Of a stretch of 64,000 nt of DNA, positions 1-11,806 are shown one piece after another; position 1 is the first letter of the stretch; each line of letters begins with the position of its first letter. The translations under genes and the position numbers were made by a program. Below the pieces are notes generated by a model, which worked only from the letters and a program-made list of their open reading frames with translations, was not told where the DNA came from and did not search any database. The DNA lies in the NCBI GenBank assembly GCA_016648135.1, contig JADDOH010010949.1, positions 1-64,000 of the forward strand, given 5' to 3'. The stretch comes from Agrypnia vestita. Its lineage: Eukaryota; Arthropoda; Insecta; Trichoptera; Phryganeidae.

Positions 1-129
1 AATAAAGTATATTGCTCCCAAAATTCCGTAATCAAATGTAGATTTTCTCATTAGCGACATCTGTGGGGATTTAGGGGAATGAAAATGGCTTTGTACAGGC
101 CGCATGGAAAAAGGCGCTTACAACTCATA

Positions 130-365
130 TATGAAAGCTTTTCACGCAATTTGAACATATATACAACTTCCAAAAAAAAAAAAAAGAATAAGCATGGTAT
201 ATTCTATCATGGGTGGAAATGGCGAATGTTACAATTGTGTAAAGTGATCACTTAAGCCAACCATAAAAAGACAGGTCATAAGTCCTGTGTACACCCAAAT
301 GACTTCTATACCTACTTTCCCATAATAAATACAGTTTCGTCTCTGTGAGATATCTATAATATACA
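130..365. repeat. MITE family V, partial copy
   Basis: This stretch shares several phrases with the full palindromic copy at 11433-11806: the 'tatatacaacttccaaaa' segment, 'gtgtaaagtgatcactt', 'tacctactttccca' and the terminal 'gagatatctataata'. Only the right half is well preserved. No coding sequence is seen. The family is defined here only by copies inside this window. Confidence 0.6.
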
Positions 366-412
366 CTAATTAACTCAAGCAACATCACATTCTTACAAAA
401 CTCTCCAGTTGC

Positions 413-645
413 GTAGCATATATACAAAATCAGAAGCTTTGGCTGTTGGAAGTGTGCGTCTTCGCTGTGATGGACATTGATTTGTTTATAAAAGATGATT
501 TTTTTCCCATAGCATTAAATGAAATTGCGCGCGCTTCCCTGGCGTCTTATTTCCTGTTACGCATTTCCGTCCATTTCCACGAAATCACTGCCACAGATTG
601 CAGGAAAGCGAGAGGAAAGATGTTAACACATCAAAAATGAAAACT
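413..645 (+). repeat. Dispersed repeat family U, copy 1
   Basis: About 235 bp nearly identical to 18970-19215, from 'catatatacaaaatcagaag' to 'gcaggaaagcgagaggaaa'. The other copy has extra bases near its middle containing a second 'gcgcgcgc' motif. The sequence is less AT-rich than its surroundings. I see no terminal repeats, no tail and no convincing protein, so the class is unknown. High similarity suggests recent mobility or shared constraint. Confidence 0.7.
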
Positions 646-989
646 ATCTAACGTTACGTTTAATTGAATTTGATGTCTGAATTCGGTCATTATTTTCAAG
701 CAGCCTTTTCATGACGAGGTAAGGCCGTGATGCTGAGGGTTTCGTGCTATAGTCTAGAGGTATAGTGTTATGCAATATCCCCCGCGATCCGTGGAGATGC
801 GAAGGCTGATGTGTCCGTGCGACCTCAAATCGCGGGCGTGACGACCATCGCTGCATTGTCTCCTCCAGCCGGCTGGACAAATTGATATCTTGATAAGGCT
901 ATCATGTCCAATCGTTGGCATTCTTGATTACCTCGCAAACAGCTAGAAGATTGGAGCATCTTCTATTGTGCTGATTTAAAAAAAAAACA

Positions 990-1619
990 TTGATTCATAA
1001 ATATGACAAATGCTCAACCCTAGAATCTAAAAGAGAACTAAAATACCTCGGTGTAATAATAGACCAACACCTAAAATGGCACAGCCACATTAGCGAGTTG
1101 GTCAAAAGAATAAGGAAATGCATATATATGTTCATAAGATTGCGTAACACACTAACCATAGATAATTTAAAAATGGTTTATTACGCTTCTGTCCATGCAC
1201 TACTCCAATATGGAATCATTGGATGGGGAGGGGCGTATAATAACATCATAAACACAGTGAAAGTAATCCAAAGATCAATTATAAAAGTAATATTAAAAAA
1301 AAGAAAAACCTTCTCTACACAATTACTTTTCTCTAAATTCCAAGTTCCAAAATTAGAGAATGTTTACAAAAAAACGTCAATTATACAACTAATTAAAGAA
1401 AATATAACTGCTAAATTTGAAAAAAACACATCATTAAGATTCAAAAATAATTTTAAAATCCCAAAATATAATACCAAACTGTGTCAACAAAACTACATAT
1501 ACTTGGGCATAAAAAACTTCAATAACCTACCTACAGATATTAAGAAAATCGATGACTTACAACAATTAAAGAAAAAAATAAACCAACACTTTAGATCGAT
1601 ACAATTTGACAATGCATAA
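990..1619 (+). pseudogene. Non-LTR retrotransposon (LINE) reverse transcriptase C-terminal fragment
   Basis: A 209-residue open frame that resembles the thumb and C-terminal region of insect LINE reverse transcriptases: YLGVIIDQHLKWHSHI near residue 20, then LLQYGIIGWGG near residue 71 and a Lys-rich tail. The catalytic FADD motif and the endonuclease are absent, so this is a 5'-truncated insertion, the usual product of target-primed reverse transcription. The following A-rich stretch to about 1760 looks like its 3' untranslated region. The frame opens with TTG, not ATG, consistent with a fragment. The clade (jockey/CR1-like) is an inference. Confidence 0.85.
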
Positions 1620-1869
1620 CAAGACATATAGCTAAGGAACAAATAAGCCAAATCCAAAACAAACTAATAAAGTGTAAGCCCCTCACCAAGCACATGAGCA
1701 AGTCTCATTGTTGGAGAGGCAAAGCAATAAAATAAAATGTATCTAAGTAGATTGTAATAGACAAATGTATTATGATTTAAATGTAGTTTTAATATTAAAT
1801 AAAAATATTGAAAACGGTACAATTTTAAGCTCAGCACCAAATTATTCGTATCGTTCTAATAGTTTGAAA

Positions 1870-2425
1870 CATGAGGGTTTTTACTCCCTTTATATTAACT
1901 CGTGGCGTCTGTTTGCTTGCTTGCCGGCTTGCCGTCGAAAAAACTTTGCATCGATTTTTGACCCTTCTCCCGTGATCCAATCGAGCTGAAACATTGCAAG
2001 CAGACTCGTGGCGATGATCAAGAAGATCTATCAAATTTTCGTAAAAAAAAAAAAATAATTATAGTATAATTTTGGATTTTTCAAATTTTTAATAGTTTTT
2101 TCATCATTGGAATCATTACAAAAGTTTGATTACTAGCAACGGCGGCCCGATAACGTTGCGGAATATTTTCTAAATTTGAATTACTCCGTCGGTATACGTA
2201 ATAGGTACTTCACTACGAATTTCGAAAATCTAAATTGACTGACAAATGTTTTTAGAACTTAATCTTCAAAGTATGAAGTGTCTTATCAAATCATCTGACA
2301 TTTTAGAAATGTATGAAATTACTGTAAGTTTAGTGTTATGTTATATGTTTTAATTCATCTTAAATTGTTGTTATATTTTACAAAGAAAGGGAGTACAATA
2401 AAAACTTGGTTTTTATGGGTTACTT
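1870..2425 (+). mobile_element. Dispersed element family X, copy 1
   Basis: About 550 bp, repeated at 10325-10805 (+) and 57030-57565 (-). It begins near 'actccctttatattaactcg' and ends near 'aaaaacttggtttttatggg'. The ends carry a weak inverted similarity (GGGAGTA with AAAAAC near both ends). It is non-coding. The copy at 57030 interrupts a LINE reading frame, which shows the family is mobile. A non-autonomous DNA transposon is my best guess. Confidence 0.65.
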
Positions 2426-2456
2426 TTTTTATAATTTATTTCTTAAGTTAATAATA

Positions 2457-2996
2457 GGTGTACCCATGAGTAATCAATTATTTTTGGTGTGGAATGTTTG
2501 CTTCAGTCAAGCTCAGTAAAGTGAACGTGTGAAGACGTGTTTTATACGCAATAATATAATCCGTGGTCTTGTGAGTTGTGACAATTATATTTTAAAAAAA
2601 TTATCACTCGGACTCACGCGGACAATCAACTAACTGAAGAACATTTACGTCATTGCATGCTGTTTCATTTTCGACCGGGTGTTAACGCAACGGTTGCAAC
2701 AAAGAAAACTTGTGATGTGTATGGAGACGTATAGAAAGTAAATAAGCGCCGACGTTGATTTAGAAAATTTTCCAATGGTGATTTTGACTTGTCTGACAGC
2801 GATCGAAGTGGGCGCCCGGCAGGGTTTGATAATGACACTTTAAAAACACCTAGAAGCATATTTTTCTTAAAAGTCTACCAACAAGATGGCAAAAGGTCCT
2901 AGATAACGATGGATATTAAATCGATTAAAAATAACATTAAATTAGTTAAATTCTTTTTTGTTGCCACTTAAATAATTGATTACTTATGGGTACACC
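2457..2996 (+). mobile_element. Internally deleted mariner element
   Basis: 540 bp bounded by inverted repeats of about 28 bp (AGGTGTACCCATGAGTAATC on the left; the same with one change on the right) and flanked by TA at 2455-2456 and 2997-2998, the target duplication of Tc1/mariner elements. The interior, about 2640-2850, still encodes the N-terminal DNA-binding part of a mariner transposase (a frame containing ATKKTCDVYGD and, later, FSNGDFDLSDSDRSGRPAG), broken by a stop. The DDE catalytic part is gone, so it can move only with outside help. It sits just after family X copy 1. Confidence 0.85.
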
Positions 2997-3061
2997 TAAT
3001 ATTACATTTGTATATTAACCAAAATTTTACATTTTGTAGTTAATTTTTTTACTACATTCTT

Positions 3062-3250
3062 CTTCTTCTTCTTCTTCAGCCTTCACCTCTCCACCGCTAG
3101 ATATAGATTTCTTCCATACCCTTCCATCATTCTCTGTTTTTTGGTTATTGTAGCCATCCTTACCCCCGCAGCGGCCATATCGTCGGCCCATCTCTTTTGA
3201 GGTCTTCGGACGCCTCTTTTATTCTTCCAAGGTCTCCACTTCAAAACTTA
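3062..3250 (-). mobile_element. RTE-type LINE 3' end
   Basis: Reads on the minus strand as the last part of an RTE-like LINE ending in a GAA microsatellite tail (CTT repeats at 3059-3076). It closely matches the 3' end of the larger element at 13354-14545, including 'cggcccatctcttttgaggtctt'-type wording shared in both. Severely 5'-truncated and not coding. Confidence 0.75.
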
Positions 3251-3729
3251 ATGCACGAGTCGATTTTATGTGGTATATCCACTGTACGATGACGGACAGC
3301 TCGCCACCATCGCACGCAGGTCGGATATTAGAAAGAAAGATTTTCCTTTCCAATCGCCACCGATAATGATTGATAATAAATGACACCCGAGATACACTGG
3401 GCCAAAGCTAACTATGACCGTGGAAAAATTGTACTTGCGTTTTCCTGGTACGTCGGGTGCCGCTTCTATCGCAATTCTCCTGGCTTCGTCGAATCCGGAA
3501 CAGCTGGTGTGTCTCTTCCGGAAGGCTAAGTTGAACTGATCTTGAACACACACGAAGAGGAATCTCGGTTCTCACCGAAAACGACACCTGACACGCATTT
3601 CACCTATCACTGGGCGGATTTTTAAAAATTCGAATCCTGGCTAACGATTGGCGCAGAACACATCGAGTGCCAATCCAATCAATCAAAATCAATGCGCGGC
3701 CCGCGCGCGGCGATTACGAAACATCCACT

Positions 3730-3890
3730 GTTTGACGATGGCCTTACAAGTCGAAACAGCTCTCACATTAAAAATAACACTTAACCTGCAGAACTTAATA
3801 ATAATATTTATTCAAATTTTAATTTATTTTAAATGTCATTAAAAATAAACATGGAGTTCTACAAACTAAACACAAAAACCATAAATAGAA
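3730..3890 (+). repeat. Penelope-associated flank repeat
   Basis: Shares 'actgtttga.gatggccttacaag', 'gaacttaataataatattta' and 'aaacacaaaaaccataaata' with 13199-13320, which is the right flank of the Penelope-like element at 12618-13338. It is probably a solo terminal piece of the same family. No coding sequence. Confidence 0.55.
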
Positions 3891-3899
3891 ATGACTCAA

Positions 3900-4540
3900 A
3901 GTGCTTTCCATCCTTTCTCGGAGTGAAATAATGTGGAGCATTTGTTTACGGTTTTTCATGCGCATTTTGATTTTCTATTAAAGAATTACATTGTACTAAT
4001 TAAAAAAAATGGCGTATAATTATGCATCATCATCAATCTATTACTTTAACATCGAAGAAGAAGGAAAATAAAAAGAATCATTAATGTAATTATTGTGTAG
4101 CAAGTATATAATAAAATAAAAGTTGGAATACCTAAGTGGATAATAAACAATGTAGTGCGATCACCTCCATGCGTATTACAAGAAACCTGTACTTCAAGTT
4201 TATTTCTAGCATCATCAGCATCACAGAGGAGCGCAATCATCTTGAACTCCTGCCCTCATAATAATACACCTCCACTTTTATCGGCATTCTGATCTGAGAG
4301 CTGACACCGAGCGGTCGATACAAGTGTGCGATCTTTCTATTCCTTTCCGTCCTTAGACATGGTCCATTTCAGTTTCACCAAGCTCATTGTCTCATCTGCA
4401 TTTTTTGCAAAATTTCGAAAAATTAATTTATTTTATTCTATTTTATTTATGATTTATACGTCATACAGCTTATTTGGAATAAGTAGAACAAAATAAGAGG
4501 TACAGAAATATAAAGCCAATATCATTTATTTATTTAAAGC
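3900..4540. other. Gene-free stretch
   Basis: AT-rich. A 64-codon minus-strand frame at 4046-4240 shows no recognisable domain and is not called. No terminal repeats, RNA gene or convincing regulatory site could be identified here. Confidence 0.5.
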
Positions 4541-4790
4541 CCTTATGGGCTTTTACAAATATACAGAATAATTTATTTTTTTTAAATAACATAAGACAGT
4601 TAAAATAATAATTCAGTTAAAAGTTACAATAATAATAGTTAAACGGTAATAATAATAATAATAATAATAAAAATACAGAAAAACATAAGACAGATAAAAT
4701 AATAATACAGTTAAAGGTACAAATAATAATAGTTAAAGGTAAAATAATAATACAGAAAAATTAACTATCCATTTCCATTTCGTTGAGATG
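4540..4790. repeat. AAT-rich microsatellite / degenerate duplicated tail
   Basis: Two related blocks containing 'acataagacag.taaaataataatacag', separated by (AAT)n at about 4652-4668. This looks like a slipped A-rich LINE tail. No coding capacity. Confidence 0.6.
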
Positions 4791-4846
4791 TAAACAATTG
4801 TTTCAGCTTTGTCCTGTCATGTCTTTGTCATGAATCCACTGAATAA

Positions 4847-5072
4847 CAGGGGCGTGCAGTGGAAACATCGCAGCATGACTTTTACGTAACCAATTATTTG
4901 GAAAAAAAATCGGAACATATATTTCGTAATATTTCTATGACAATTGTTATCATAGCATACATATTTTGATATATCATGTAAATCTGTAGCATAAATATTT
5001 GATTTCTATTTTTTTTCCAAAATATACGTTAAAAAAAAAGTCATGCTTCAATGTTCCCACTGCACGCGCCTG
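4847..5072. mobile_element. Palindromic MITE family T, copy 1
   Basis: A 226-bp fold-back element with inverted ends of about 40 bp: left CAGGGGCGTGCAGTGG, right complement CAGGCGCGTGCAGTGG, both followed by CAT and 'gcatgactttt'. Related copies lie at 17815-18031 and 21632-22185. It is non-coding. I could not assign a target-site duplication with confidence. Confidence 0.8.
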
Positions 5073-6109
5073 CTAAATAAGTGGGAGTGATAGTATTTAT
5101 TGCAAAATATTTTATAGTAAATAGATTTCAAGGTGTCGTCTTACGTTTACTATTCGTTGTAGGTTATGTTTGTTTTGCTCATAAATTATCGTAATTACGT
5201 GATAAGAAAAGTCCACGTGCACGCAGCGTATACGCCTGATGATATTATTACGATAGTAAGTAATTGCCGCAGATCCGTTTTCATTTGAATAAAAAACATT
5301 TTAATTGATTGTCTCGTGCTGCCCCTCACCTGTGTTCTGTTATACCTAAGATCTGACAAGTAGGTTAGTAGCATGCACACGTAGGTACCTCTTACATGCT
5401 TCAACAAGACTTGTACCGAGGGGAAGCCGAGAATACCGAAGGGATGGACTATTAACCTTTTGCACTCTGTTGGTGACAATATGTCGTCATAGTAAATTCC
5501 TTTGTTACTCCTTTGATGACTATATGTCGTCACAAACAATGTGTTCGATCTTTGTGAGCAAGACTAAATGTCATTGAACACATTTACTTTTTCCCACACC
5601 ACATCCGGCTCGAAGGACCAAACGTTAGAACTCGGATAGTGGAGAAGTAATGAAAGGTCGGAAGGGCGCTGCGTTTCAGTGTGTTCTTTTGGTTCACTCT
5701 GTTCCTTATTTGAAAGATTTGTACGTTCACAAAAAGATCCTCACAGGTTATCACTGTCAGTTAGTTAATGACAATATTCCAAAATCAAGCAATATTGTGT
5801 CAAAGTCATAGATACAAGATTTTAGTAGAGCGTGGATTATGGAAAGGCTAAAAATTCTATTTTCAATTTTTGCAATGTTTTAATAATTTTTTTAAGTATT
5901 AAAGCGAATGAATTTTTCATAAATGTGATATCTTGGTTCTTTATTGCGGTATAAATTTCACGTACAATGATACGGCAATTATACAAGGAATAATGGCGAT
6001 TGATCTCGATACAATAAAAAGCGCTCGCTCTAGAGCGCGCGTCCTTATAAACCCATTCTCTCTCTTTCACACTTCCTCAGATCTATTACAATAAACGATA
6101 TAAGTTGCT
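5073..6109. other. Gene-free stretch
   Basis: Contains two similar short phrases around 5470-5535 (variants of 'gatgactatatgtcgtcacaa' and 'gtgacaatatgtcgtcat'). The 114-codon minus-strand frame at 5195-5539 has no recognisable motif. No gene is called. Confidence 0.5.
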
Positions 6110-6305
6110 GTAATGATACTTTACTATAATGCTATAAGTTACTGTAATGATATTTTTGCACAAAAAATAAGTCAGAAATATTAACAAACAATGCAAACTT
6201 CGATATTTCTTACCTACATAACTCACGGTTGCTTTTTCGACTCATTATCAAAGCAGGAATCCACCTATAATTTTTTTCCTACTAGCTATGAGACATCCTG
6301 TATGT
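6110..6305. repeat. MITE family W, partial copy
   Basis: Shares 'aagttactgtaatgata', 'aataagtcagaaatatt', 'gcaaacttcgatatt' and 'cgactcattatcaaagcagg' with the fuller copies at 9046-9535 and 14679-15046. One terminus seems missing. Confidence 0.6.
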
Positions 6306-6592
6306 CTTGACATTTCTCATAGAACCTTTACGCATACATATACAAGTAGATATGTCCCGTCTACTAACGTTGTGCTGGCATAATTATCACCAATTATTGT
6401 TACAATATTTGTTAAAAGATTATTATCTATACAATGCACTGTAAAAGCCGAGAATTGTCTCCAAAGAATCTAATAAAAGCTTAATCCATTTCTCAGAAAT
6501 TATCCAGAGTCAAAAATCTCATCCATGGACAAGGACCTTTGAATTTTAGAACTCTATGGCCCGAATACAGAATACATGGCAGAGAATAACTA

Positions 6593-6740
6593 AGGTCCGG
6601 TTGTTTCAAGTTGAATTAAAATAAAAGTTGGTTTAAAGCATAGATTTTTACGGAAACGGATCGTTTGATTGGTGGAGAATGTAAAAATCTGTGCTTTAAA
6701 CCAATTTTTACTTTGATCCAACTTGAAACAACCGGGCCTT
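6593..6740. mobile_element. Fold-back MITE (family R)
   Basis: About 148 bp, almost entirely two inverted arms of about 60 bp around a short centre. Left arm begins AGGTCCGGTTGTTTCAAGTT; the complement of the right arm begins AGGCCCGGTTGTTTCAAGTT. TA on both sides suggests a TA target duplication. A single matching arm occurs at 41563-41625. Confidence 0.8.
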
Positions 6741-6783
6741 AGTGATTTAAAGGTTAAAATGGGTACGCTTTAAAAGCGTCAAT

Positions 6784-6799
6784 CAATATATATATATAG

Positions 6800-6844
<45 letters not shown>

Positions 6845-6866
6845 TAGATATATATATATATATATA
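6784..6866. repeat. (TA)n microsatellite
   Basis: Almost pure TA repeats with a few AG interruptions near 6842-6850. It abuts family Y copy 1. The Tyr-Ile repeat open frame across it is a translation artefact. Confidence 0.95.
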
Positions 6867-6867
6867 A

Positions 6868-7349
6868 AGAAACCCGTGTTTCCCTATCCGCCAAGTTTTC
6901 TTCACAACCAGATACTACCACCCCCTGGTGGTTATAGTGGTGGATAGCCCTTAGTGTCCCATTTAAAATGTGCGAGTTTGGTGGGGGTGGCTGAGCGTAG
7001 GTGGGAGTGGGTGACGAAAATATGCTTTTTAGCACATTGTTTTGTTATGGGAAGGCCGCAAATGATTCAGATTGTTTCAAAATAGGCGCGACGACTGTGT
7101 CGGTGAGTCTAGAAGGTTCCGGAAAAACCTGCTCTAGAAAGTTCTGGAAGGAGAAGGTTCTAGAAAATTCCCGAAAGTTCTATAAAGTGGCGGAATGTGT
7201 CGGTGTGTCTAGAAGGTTCCTGTACATTCAATAAATTTCTTGAAAGTTCTGGAAGGAGCGTGTTCTAGAAGGTTTGCGAAAGTTCTATGACGATCCAAAC
7301 AGTGTACTGAAAATCAACGCGTGCGAAGCCGCGCTGGCACAGCTGGTTT
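6868..7349 (+). mobile_element. Dispersed element family Y, copy 1
   Basis: About 480 bp, matched in opposite orientation at 29466-29955. Hallmarks are repeated 'tctagaaggttcc' / 'agttctggaagg' phrases and a terminal motif whose complement reads AGCTGTGCCxGCGCGxCTTCGC, an end seen in many arthropod repeats. The protein frame across it is a by-product of the TTC/GAA periodicity. The class is unassigned. Confidence 0.7.
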
Positions 7350-7779
7350 CAGTACAAAATGACACTTACAAAGCGTACCTTAACCTTTATATCATTTAAG
7401 TATTGACTCTTATTCGGGCCTAGGTTATGTACTTATGACACATTCGATAGAATAAACAAATAAACAATATTTTTTATCACAACCATAAATTGTTAATAAA
7501 CTTGGCCTTGACTCAGCGCAACGATGGTTGCGTTAAAATTATTCTGAACACTGTCTACGCGTTCAGGACAATAAAAAAACTTACTTTTCCATTGAATCGT
7601 AATTAGTTTATTGACCACCGACCACTGTTCGGTCGTATTATCACGGCCGCGACGGGTCACGCTAGCGTAATTATATTGCGTTCACATAATATTCATCATT
7701 TATATACATACTTTTTCTTTTATAACACGCGTAGTTTTAACTTTTATTTTTTTTATTTTTTTTATTTATTTATTTCATT
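7350..7779. other. Gene-free stretch
   Basis: AT-rich with one short GC-richer patch near 7610-7680. I recognise no gene, RNA or repeat boundary. Confidence 0.5.
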
Positions 7780-8775
7780 TCTTTACTTTTACATTTGTTT
7801 GAGTTAAATTATACTATGCCTGTCTCACTAGAGAGCTCTGTGTTGAGACAGGCAAAGTTTACAATTATAACTTATATGTAAGTACATTTATACAAAATAG
7901 GTTAAAACAAAAAGTACATTTTGAACAAATAAGTTTTAAAAAAAGATTTATAATCGCCTAAATATACACTAATACAATCTCAATTTGTTTGGATGAGTTT
8001 CCCAATAGCTGGTCGACCCATCTCTTTTACCCAAATTTTAATAGTTGTTTTTACATTTTTCGGATTGTTAATTTGTGATACCCTTTCCAGCATTGTATTG
8101 TACAGTTTCGGGCCTATGTGTTTGAAGTTCCTTTGTCCATACGTGGTTCGCGCTCTTGGGACTTGAATAGCATCTTTGTTTCTGCGTGTATGTATAGTGT
8201 TTTGGGTTTGTGTGAAATGTGTTTGTTTGTGTTTGTACATGTAATTTAGGACAGTTTTGGCATATATTTGTCTAACATCAAAAACTTCTAATTTATTAAA
8301 TATTTCGTCTGTACTTGTAGTAATCGGTGTTCCTAAGATTGTTTTTAAAATTGTTTTCTGGACAATAATTAAAGGATTAATTGCCGTTAACGTCGCTCCA
8401 CCCCACGCAATTACTCCGTGTCCAATGATCGTCTGACATATAGCGTAGTACACTGTTTTCAAAAGTTTAATGTCGAGAAAATTTCTTATATTTCTGAGAA
8501 AGTAAAGTGTTTTTTTAATTTTATTGGCAATGAATTCTATATGGTCAGCCCATTTAAGTTTAGCATCAATGATAAGGCCTAAGTATTTTATTTTCTCAGT
8601 GCGATCAATATAGGAGCACTGGCAGTTATCATCGTGGGGATTGGAACAAATGTGTACTTTTATTTCACATTCATTGGAAGGTTAGGTATTTTCTTTTATA
8701 CTAGAAGTAAGATATTTGGTTTTGTTTGTGTTGAGTGTTAGAGTATTACTATCAAGCCAGGTTTTAGCTGTTTTT
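7780..8775 (-). pseudogene. LINE reverse transcriptase 3' half
   Basis: The minus strand encodes, from about 8775 downward, a LINE reverse transcriptase C-terminal half: a piece with KYLGLIIDAKLKWADHI (about 8520-8590), then TVYYAICQTIIGHGVIAWGG (about 8400-8460), then YGQRNFKHIGPKLYN before the stop at 7980. At least one stop or frameshift near 8685 separates the upstream part, so it is dead. The FADD motif and endonuclease are missing (5' truncation). The T-rich run at 7747-7785 is its A-rich tail. It resembles the fragment at 990-1619 but is a different subfamily. Confidence 0.85.
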
Positions 8776-8787
8776 TTATTATTATAC

Positions 8788-8985
8788 TAGCTGTAACCCG
8801 TCGAAAATGACGATACGTTTACATGTCGGTTCCTGAGGAATGAGTTTTTATTTATTTAAAAAAAATCGAAAAATAAACCGATACAAAAAATTCGAAAAAA
8901 AAATTGCTATATAAAGTTAATGACGTTACACGAAGTGCAAGCGGACGGACGGACGGACAGACAACGAAGTTATTATAATTGGGAT
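8788..8985. repeat. Dispersed repeat with ACGG microsatellite
   Basis: Begins 'actagctgtaacccgtcg' and ends in 'gacggacggacggacagaca'. This start/end pattern is typical of a widespread insect repeat class, but I cannot name the family. No coding. Confidence 0.45.
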
Positions 8986-9045
8986 TAACAAACTTAAAAC
9001 GCATTTCATTTCCCTCCTAAAACGGGTTAAAAGTAATACACAGGA

Positions 9046-9535
9046 TGTAACAGAGCTAGTCCACAATACTTAACAGGTAGATTCTTACTTTAACTATGAG
9101 TTGAAAATGTTCTAGCAACCATGACCAATATCAATAATTACAAAGATATACGATATAAAAATTTGCATATTTTTTTCAATATTTCTGACTTGTTTTTTGT
9201 ATGACATTTTTGTTGGACTATTATTTCAGAAAGTTATATCGGATACGAAAAATTCTTTTCTTTTAGTACAAGTCAAATAAATGACAAATACCTTCCAATT
9301 CCAATTGGGTAAAATTCCAACTTATATTGAAAGGAATGAATTTTTTGTAATCAACATAAGTTACTGTAATGATAGTTCAATGTTTTTAAAAAAAAAGTCA
9401 AACATATTTTTAAAAATACAAACTTTGATATTACATAACTCTGTAACCATTGATATGAGGTCATGGTTGCTTGAACATTTTCGACTCATAATCAAGGCAG
9501 GAATCGGAGTAGTTCTGTTACACTCTGTATAATCG
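9046..9535. mobile_element. Palindromic MITE family W, long copy
   Basis: Inverted ends: left 'aggatgtaacagagctagtcc', right complement 'agagtgtaacagaactactcc'. Inside, both halves repeat the shared W phrases: 'tttttcaatatttctgact', 'agttactgtaatgatagttc' and 'caagcaaccatgacc' or its complement. The 83-codon frame at 9281-9532 lies in the right half and is not a gene. Confidence 0.75.
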
Positions 9536-10324
9536 TATTAAAGAGTAAACAAGTACTCAATTGAGCTACTAATGTGGGTTTAAAATATAGGCGCCATTCT
9601 CGGGTCATAAATTTTTGAATTTCCGCCACAGATGTTCAAGGAAGACTTCATTTAGTGATTATTTAAGGCTTTTAGTAAGGTTTTAACGGTTTTATTTTAT
9701 CCACTTGACATCCGCAGTCCAGATGCATACATTAATTATTATTTAATATGTTTGCTTTACGAAATGTACTTTAAATTGTCGTAATAAATAATACCGATTA
9801 ATTTAAAACGCAGCCTTCAAATCCGTGTAAACTCAATACATCCAAGACTTTAGACCTTCATACAACCTTATAACTCACAACGCGATGTAGGCTTTGATAT
9901 ATTTTCGTTTTTTATGTATTCATAGTGTTTATTAGTTGATCTTAATTAATAATTAGATGTGCATATATTATCAAAATACTTGAGTGATATGTATAAGTAT
10001 ACATAAATATAGGTATGTACGTACTATGTAGGTGCAGATTAATAATCCTTATCTTTTTTCAAGGTTGTATCACCAAATCTGATATATTAGGTTTGTAGGA
10101 ATATAAATCCGGTTTTTATTTTTATAAATTTAAATAAAATTATTTGTACCTTAATCCGTTTGTTTTTAATTTCATTTTAAAATCATATCTGTCTTATTAA
10201 AAAACCTATAATTATTACATTAAAGATTTTATAGCCATTTTATAACCTCCTTTTTATATATGCTTTTATTTTATTTTTAATTTGCTTTTAGAAGTTGTTT
10301 ATACTTTATACAGTCTAAGAGCAA
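9536..10324. other. Gene-free stretch
   Basis: AT-rich DNA with no frame longer than about 60 codons and no recognised repeat. Confidence 0.5.
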
Positions 10325-10805
10325 TATTAGATGTCTCTTGGTCTGCTTGTCTGCCGAAAAAACTTTGGATCGAATTTTAGCCCTTTTCTCGTGATCCAAT
10401 TGAGCTGAAACTTTGCAGGCAGACTTGTGGCGACGATAAAAAATTTCTAACAAATTTTCGTTTAAAAAACTTTAATTATAGTATTACTTTGGATTTTTGA
10501 AATATTAACGGTTTTTCCAAATTGGAAACCATACAATCATAAAGGAGCCCGACGCGTGGAGAAGGCGCAAAACCTGTTTCAACTAGTCTGACTCGAGCCA
10601 TGGGTCCGATCAGACGGTTTCGCCGACGCCGTGCCCCCCTATACCAATTATTACGTTTTCAATATTCTATAAGTTTTAAGGATAATAATATACGTGGAAT
10701 AGATTTTCCACATGAACTTAAAGCAAGAGGAATACGTTGATAGAATATCAAATTGGAAACAATACAAATGAGAAAGGGAGTATAATAAAAACTTGGTTTT
10801 TATGG
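10325..10805 (+). mobile_element. Family X, copy 2
   Basis: Matches copy 1 at both ends (for example 'gatccaattgagctgaaact' and 'aaaaacttggtttttatggg') but its middle, about 10545-10720, is replaced by an unrelated GC-richer segment containing a short inverted motif around 'ctcgagccatgggtccgat'. Non-coding. Confidence 0.6.
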
Positions 10806-10939
10806 GTTAGTTTTTTTTAATAAAATGCTTGTTAGTATTACTCTATATCTGATAGCGATAGTGAATTTTTGTTTTATCCTCTTTAAAAAAATGTATCGTC
10901 TTATTTGCTTGTTTATCAAGTGGAGTTATCAAATACAAA

Positions 10940-11320
10940 TTAATCAAGATATATTATAGATGTCTCATAGAGATGAAGCTATTTTAGAGAGTAGGTATGG
11001 AAGCCTTTTTTAGGTTTTTATTGGGCTTACGACCCATCGTACGGCTGGCACAAATGAAAAGAAATGAAAATTTCACCAATCCCACCCATGATAGACTACC
11101 ACATCTATCAAATTTTTGGAAGTTGCATATATGTTGAATTTGCACAACTTTTTTCGTATGTGAGACGTATTTTTACTTCCGCCATCTGCAGTCGAAAGCT
11201 TTATCATTCCCATAATCCAGTACAGATGTCGCTATTGATAATGAGGTATCTATATTTCAATTGTAGTTATTTCATTGGTAATATTTTTATATGTGTATAT
11301 GACATTCTTCCGAATTATTA
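10940..11320. repeat. MITE family V, rearranged copy
   Basis: Starts with 'aatcaagatatattatagat' and 'gtctcatagaga', then continues with the V interior in inverted order ('atttttggaagttgcatat'). The 85-codon frame at 11064-11321 belongs to this repeat. Confidence 0.55.
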
Positions 11321-11432
11321 ACATTACACTAGAATACTCCTGAAAGTTATTTTAATTTTTAACTCTTTTTTAGACCAGTTTTTATATATTCGTAATATTT
11401 TGAGTATGTTAAAAATTTTCATGAACACAATA

Positions 11433-11806
11433 CTGGATTTTATTCCAGGGGGACATCATTAATCAAGATATATTATATATGTCTCATAGAGACGAATCTA
11501 TTTTTTATATGGGAAAGTGGGTATGGAAGGTGGTGCAGATGGCAGTAGTAAAAATACAACTCACATGCGAAACAAGGTGTGCAAGTCAAACATATATACA
11601 ACTTCCAAAAATCAAGGGTGGAATTGGTGAACGTTACATTGTGTAAAGTGATCACTTTAGCCAGCCGTACGTAACCTCTATGAACACCAAAAAAATATCA
11701 TTTCCATCCATACCTATTTTCGTTTATAAAAATTGCTTTGTCTCTATGAGACATCTATAATACCTATATCTTGATTAATGACGTCTTCCTGGGGATAAAA
11801 TCCAGT
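11433..11806. mobile_element. Palindromic MITE family V, full copy
   Basis: A 374-bp element with inverted ends of about 65 bp: left ACTGGATTTTATTCCAGG, right complement ACTGGATTTTATCCCCAGG, each followed by 'TTAATCAAGATATA' and 'GTCTCATAGAGAC'. The interior contains 'gtgtaaagtgatcacttt'. This copy defines the family; at least six partial copies occur in the window. Confidence 0.8.

Noticed and set aside
5195..5539. 114-codon minus frame
   Set aside because: No recognisable domain, no codon bias visible, no partner exons.
6754..7035. Minus-strand frame rich in Tyr-Ile
   Set aside because: It is the translation of a TA microsatellite plus family Y; no gene.
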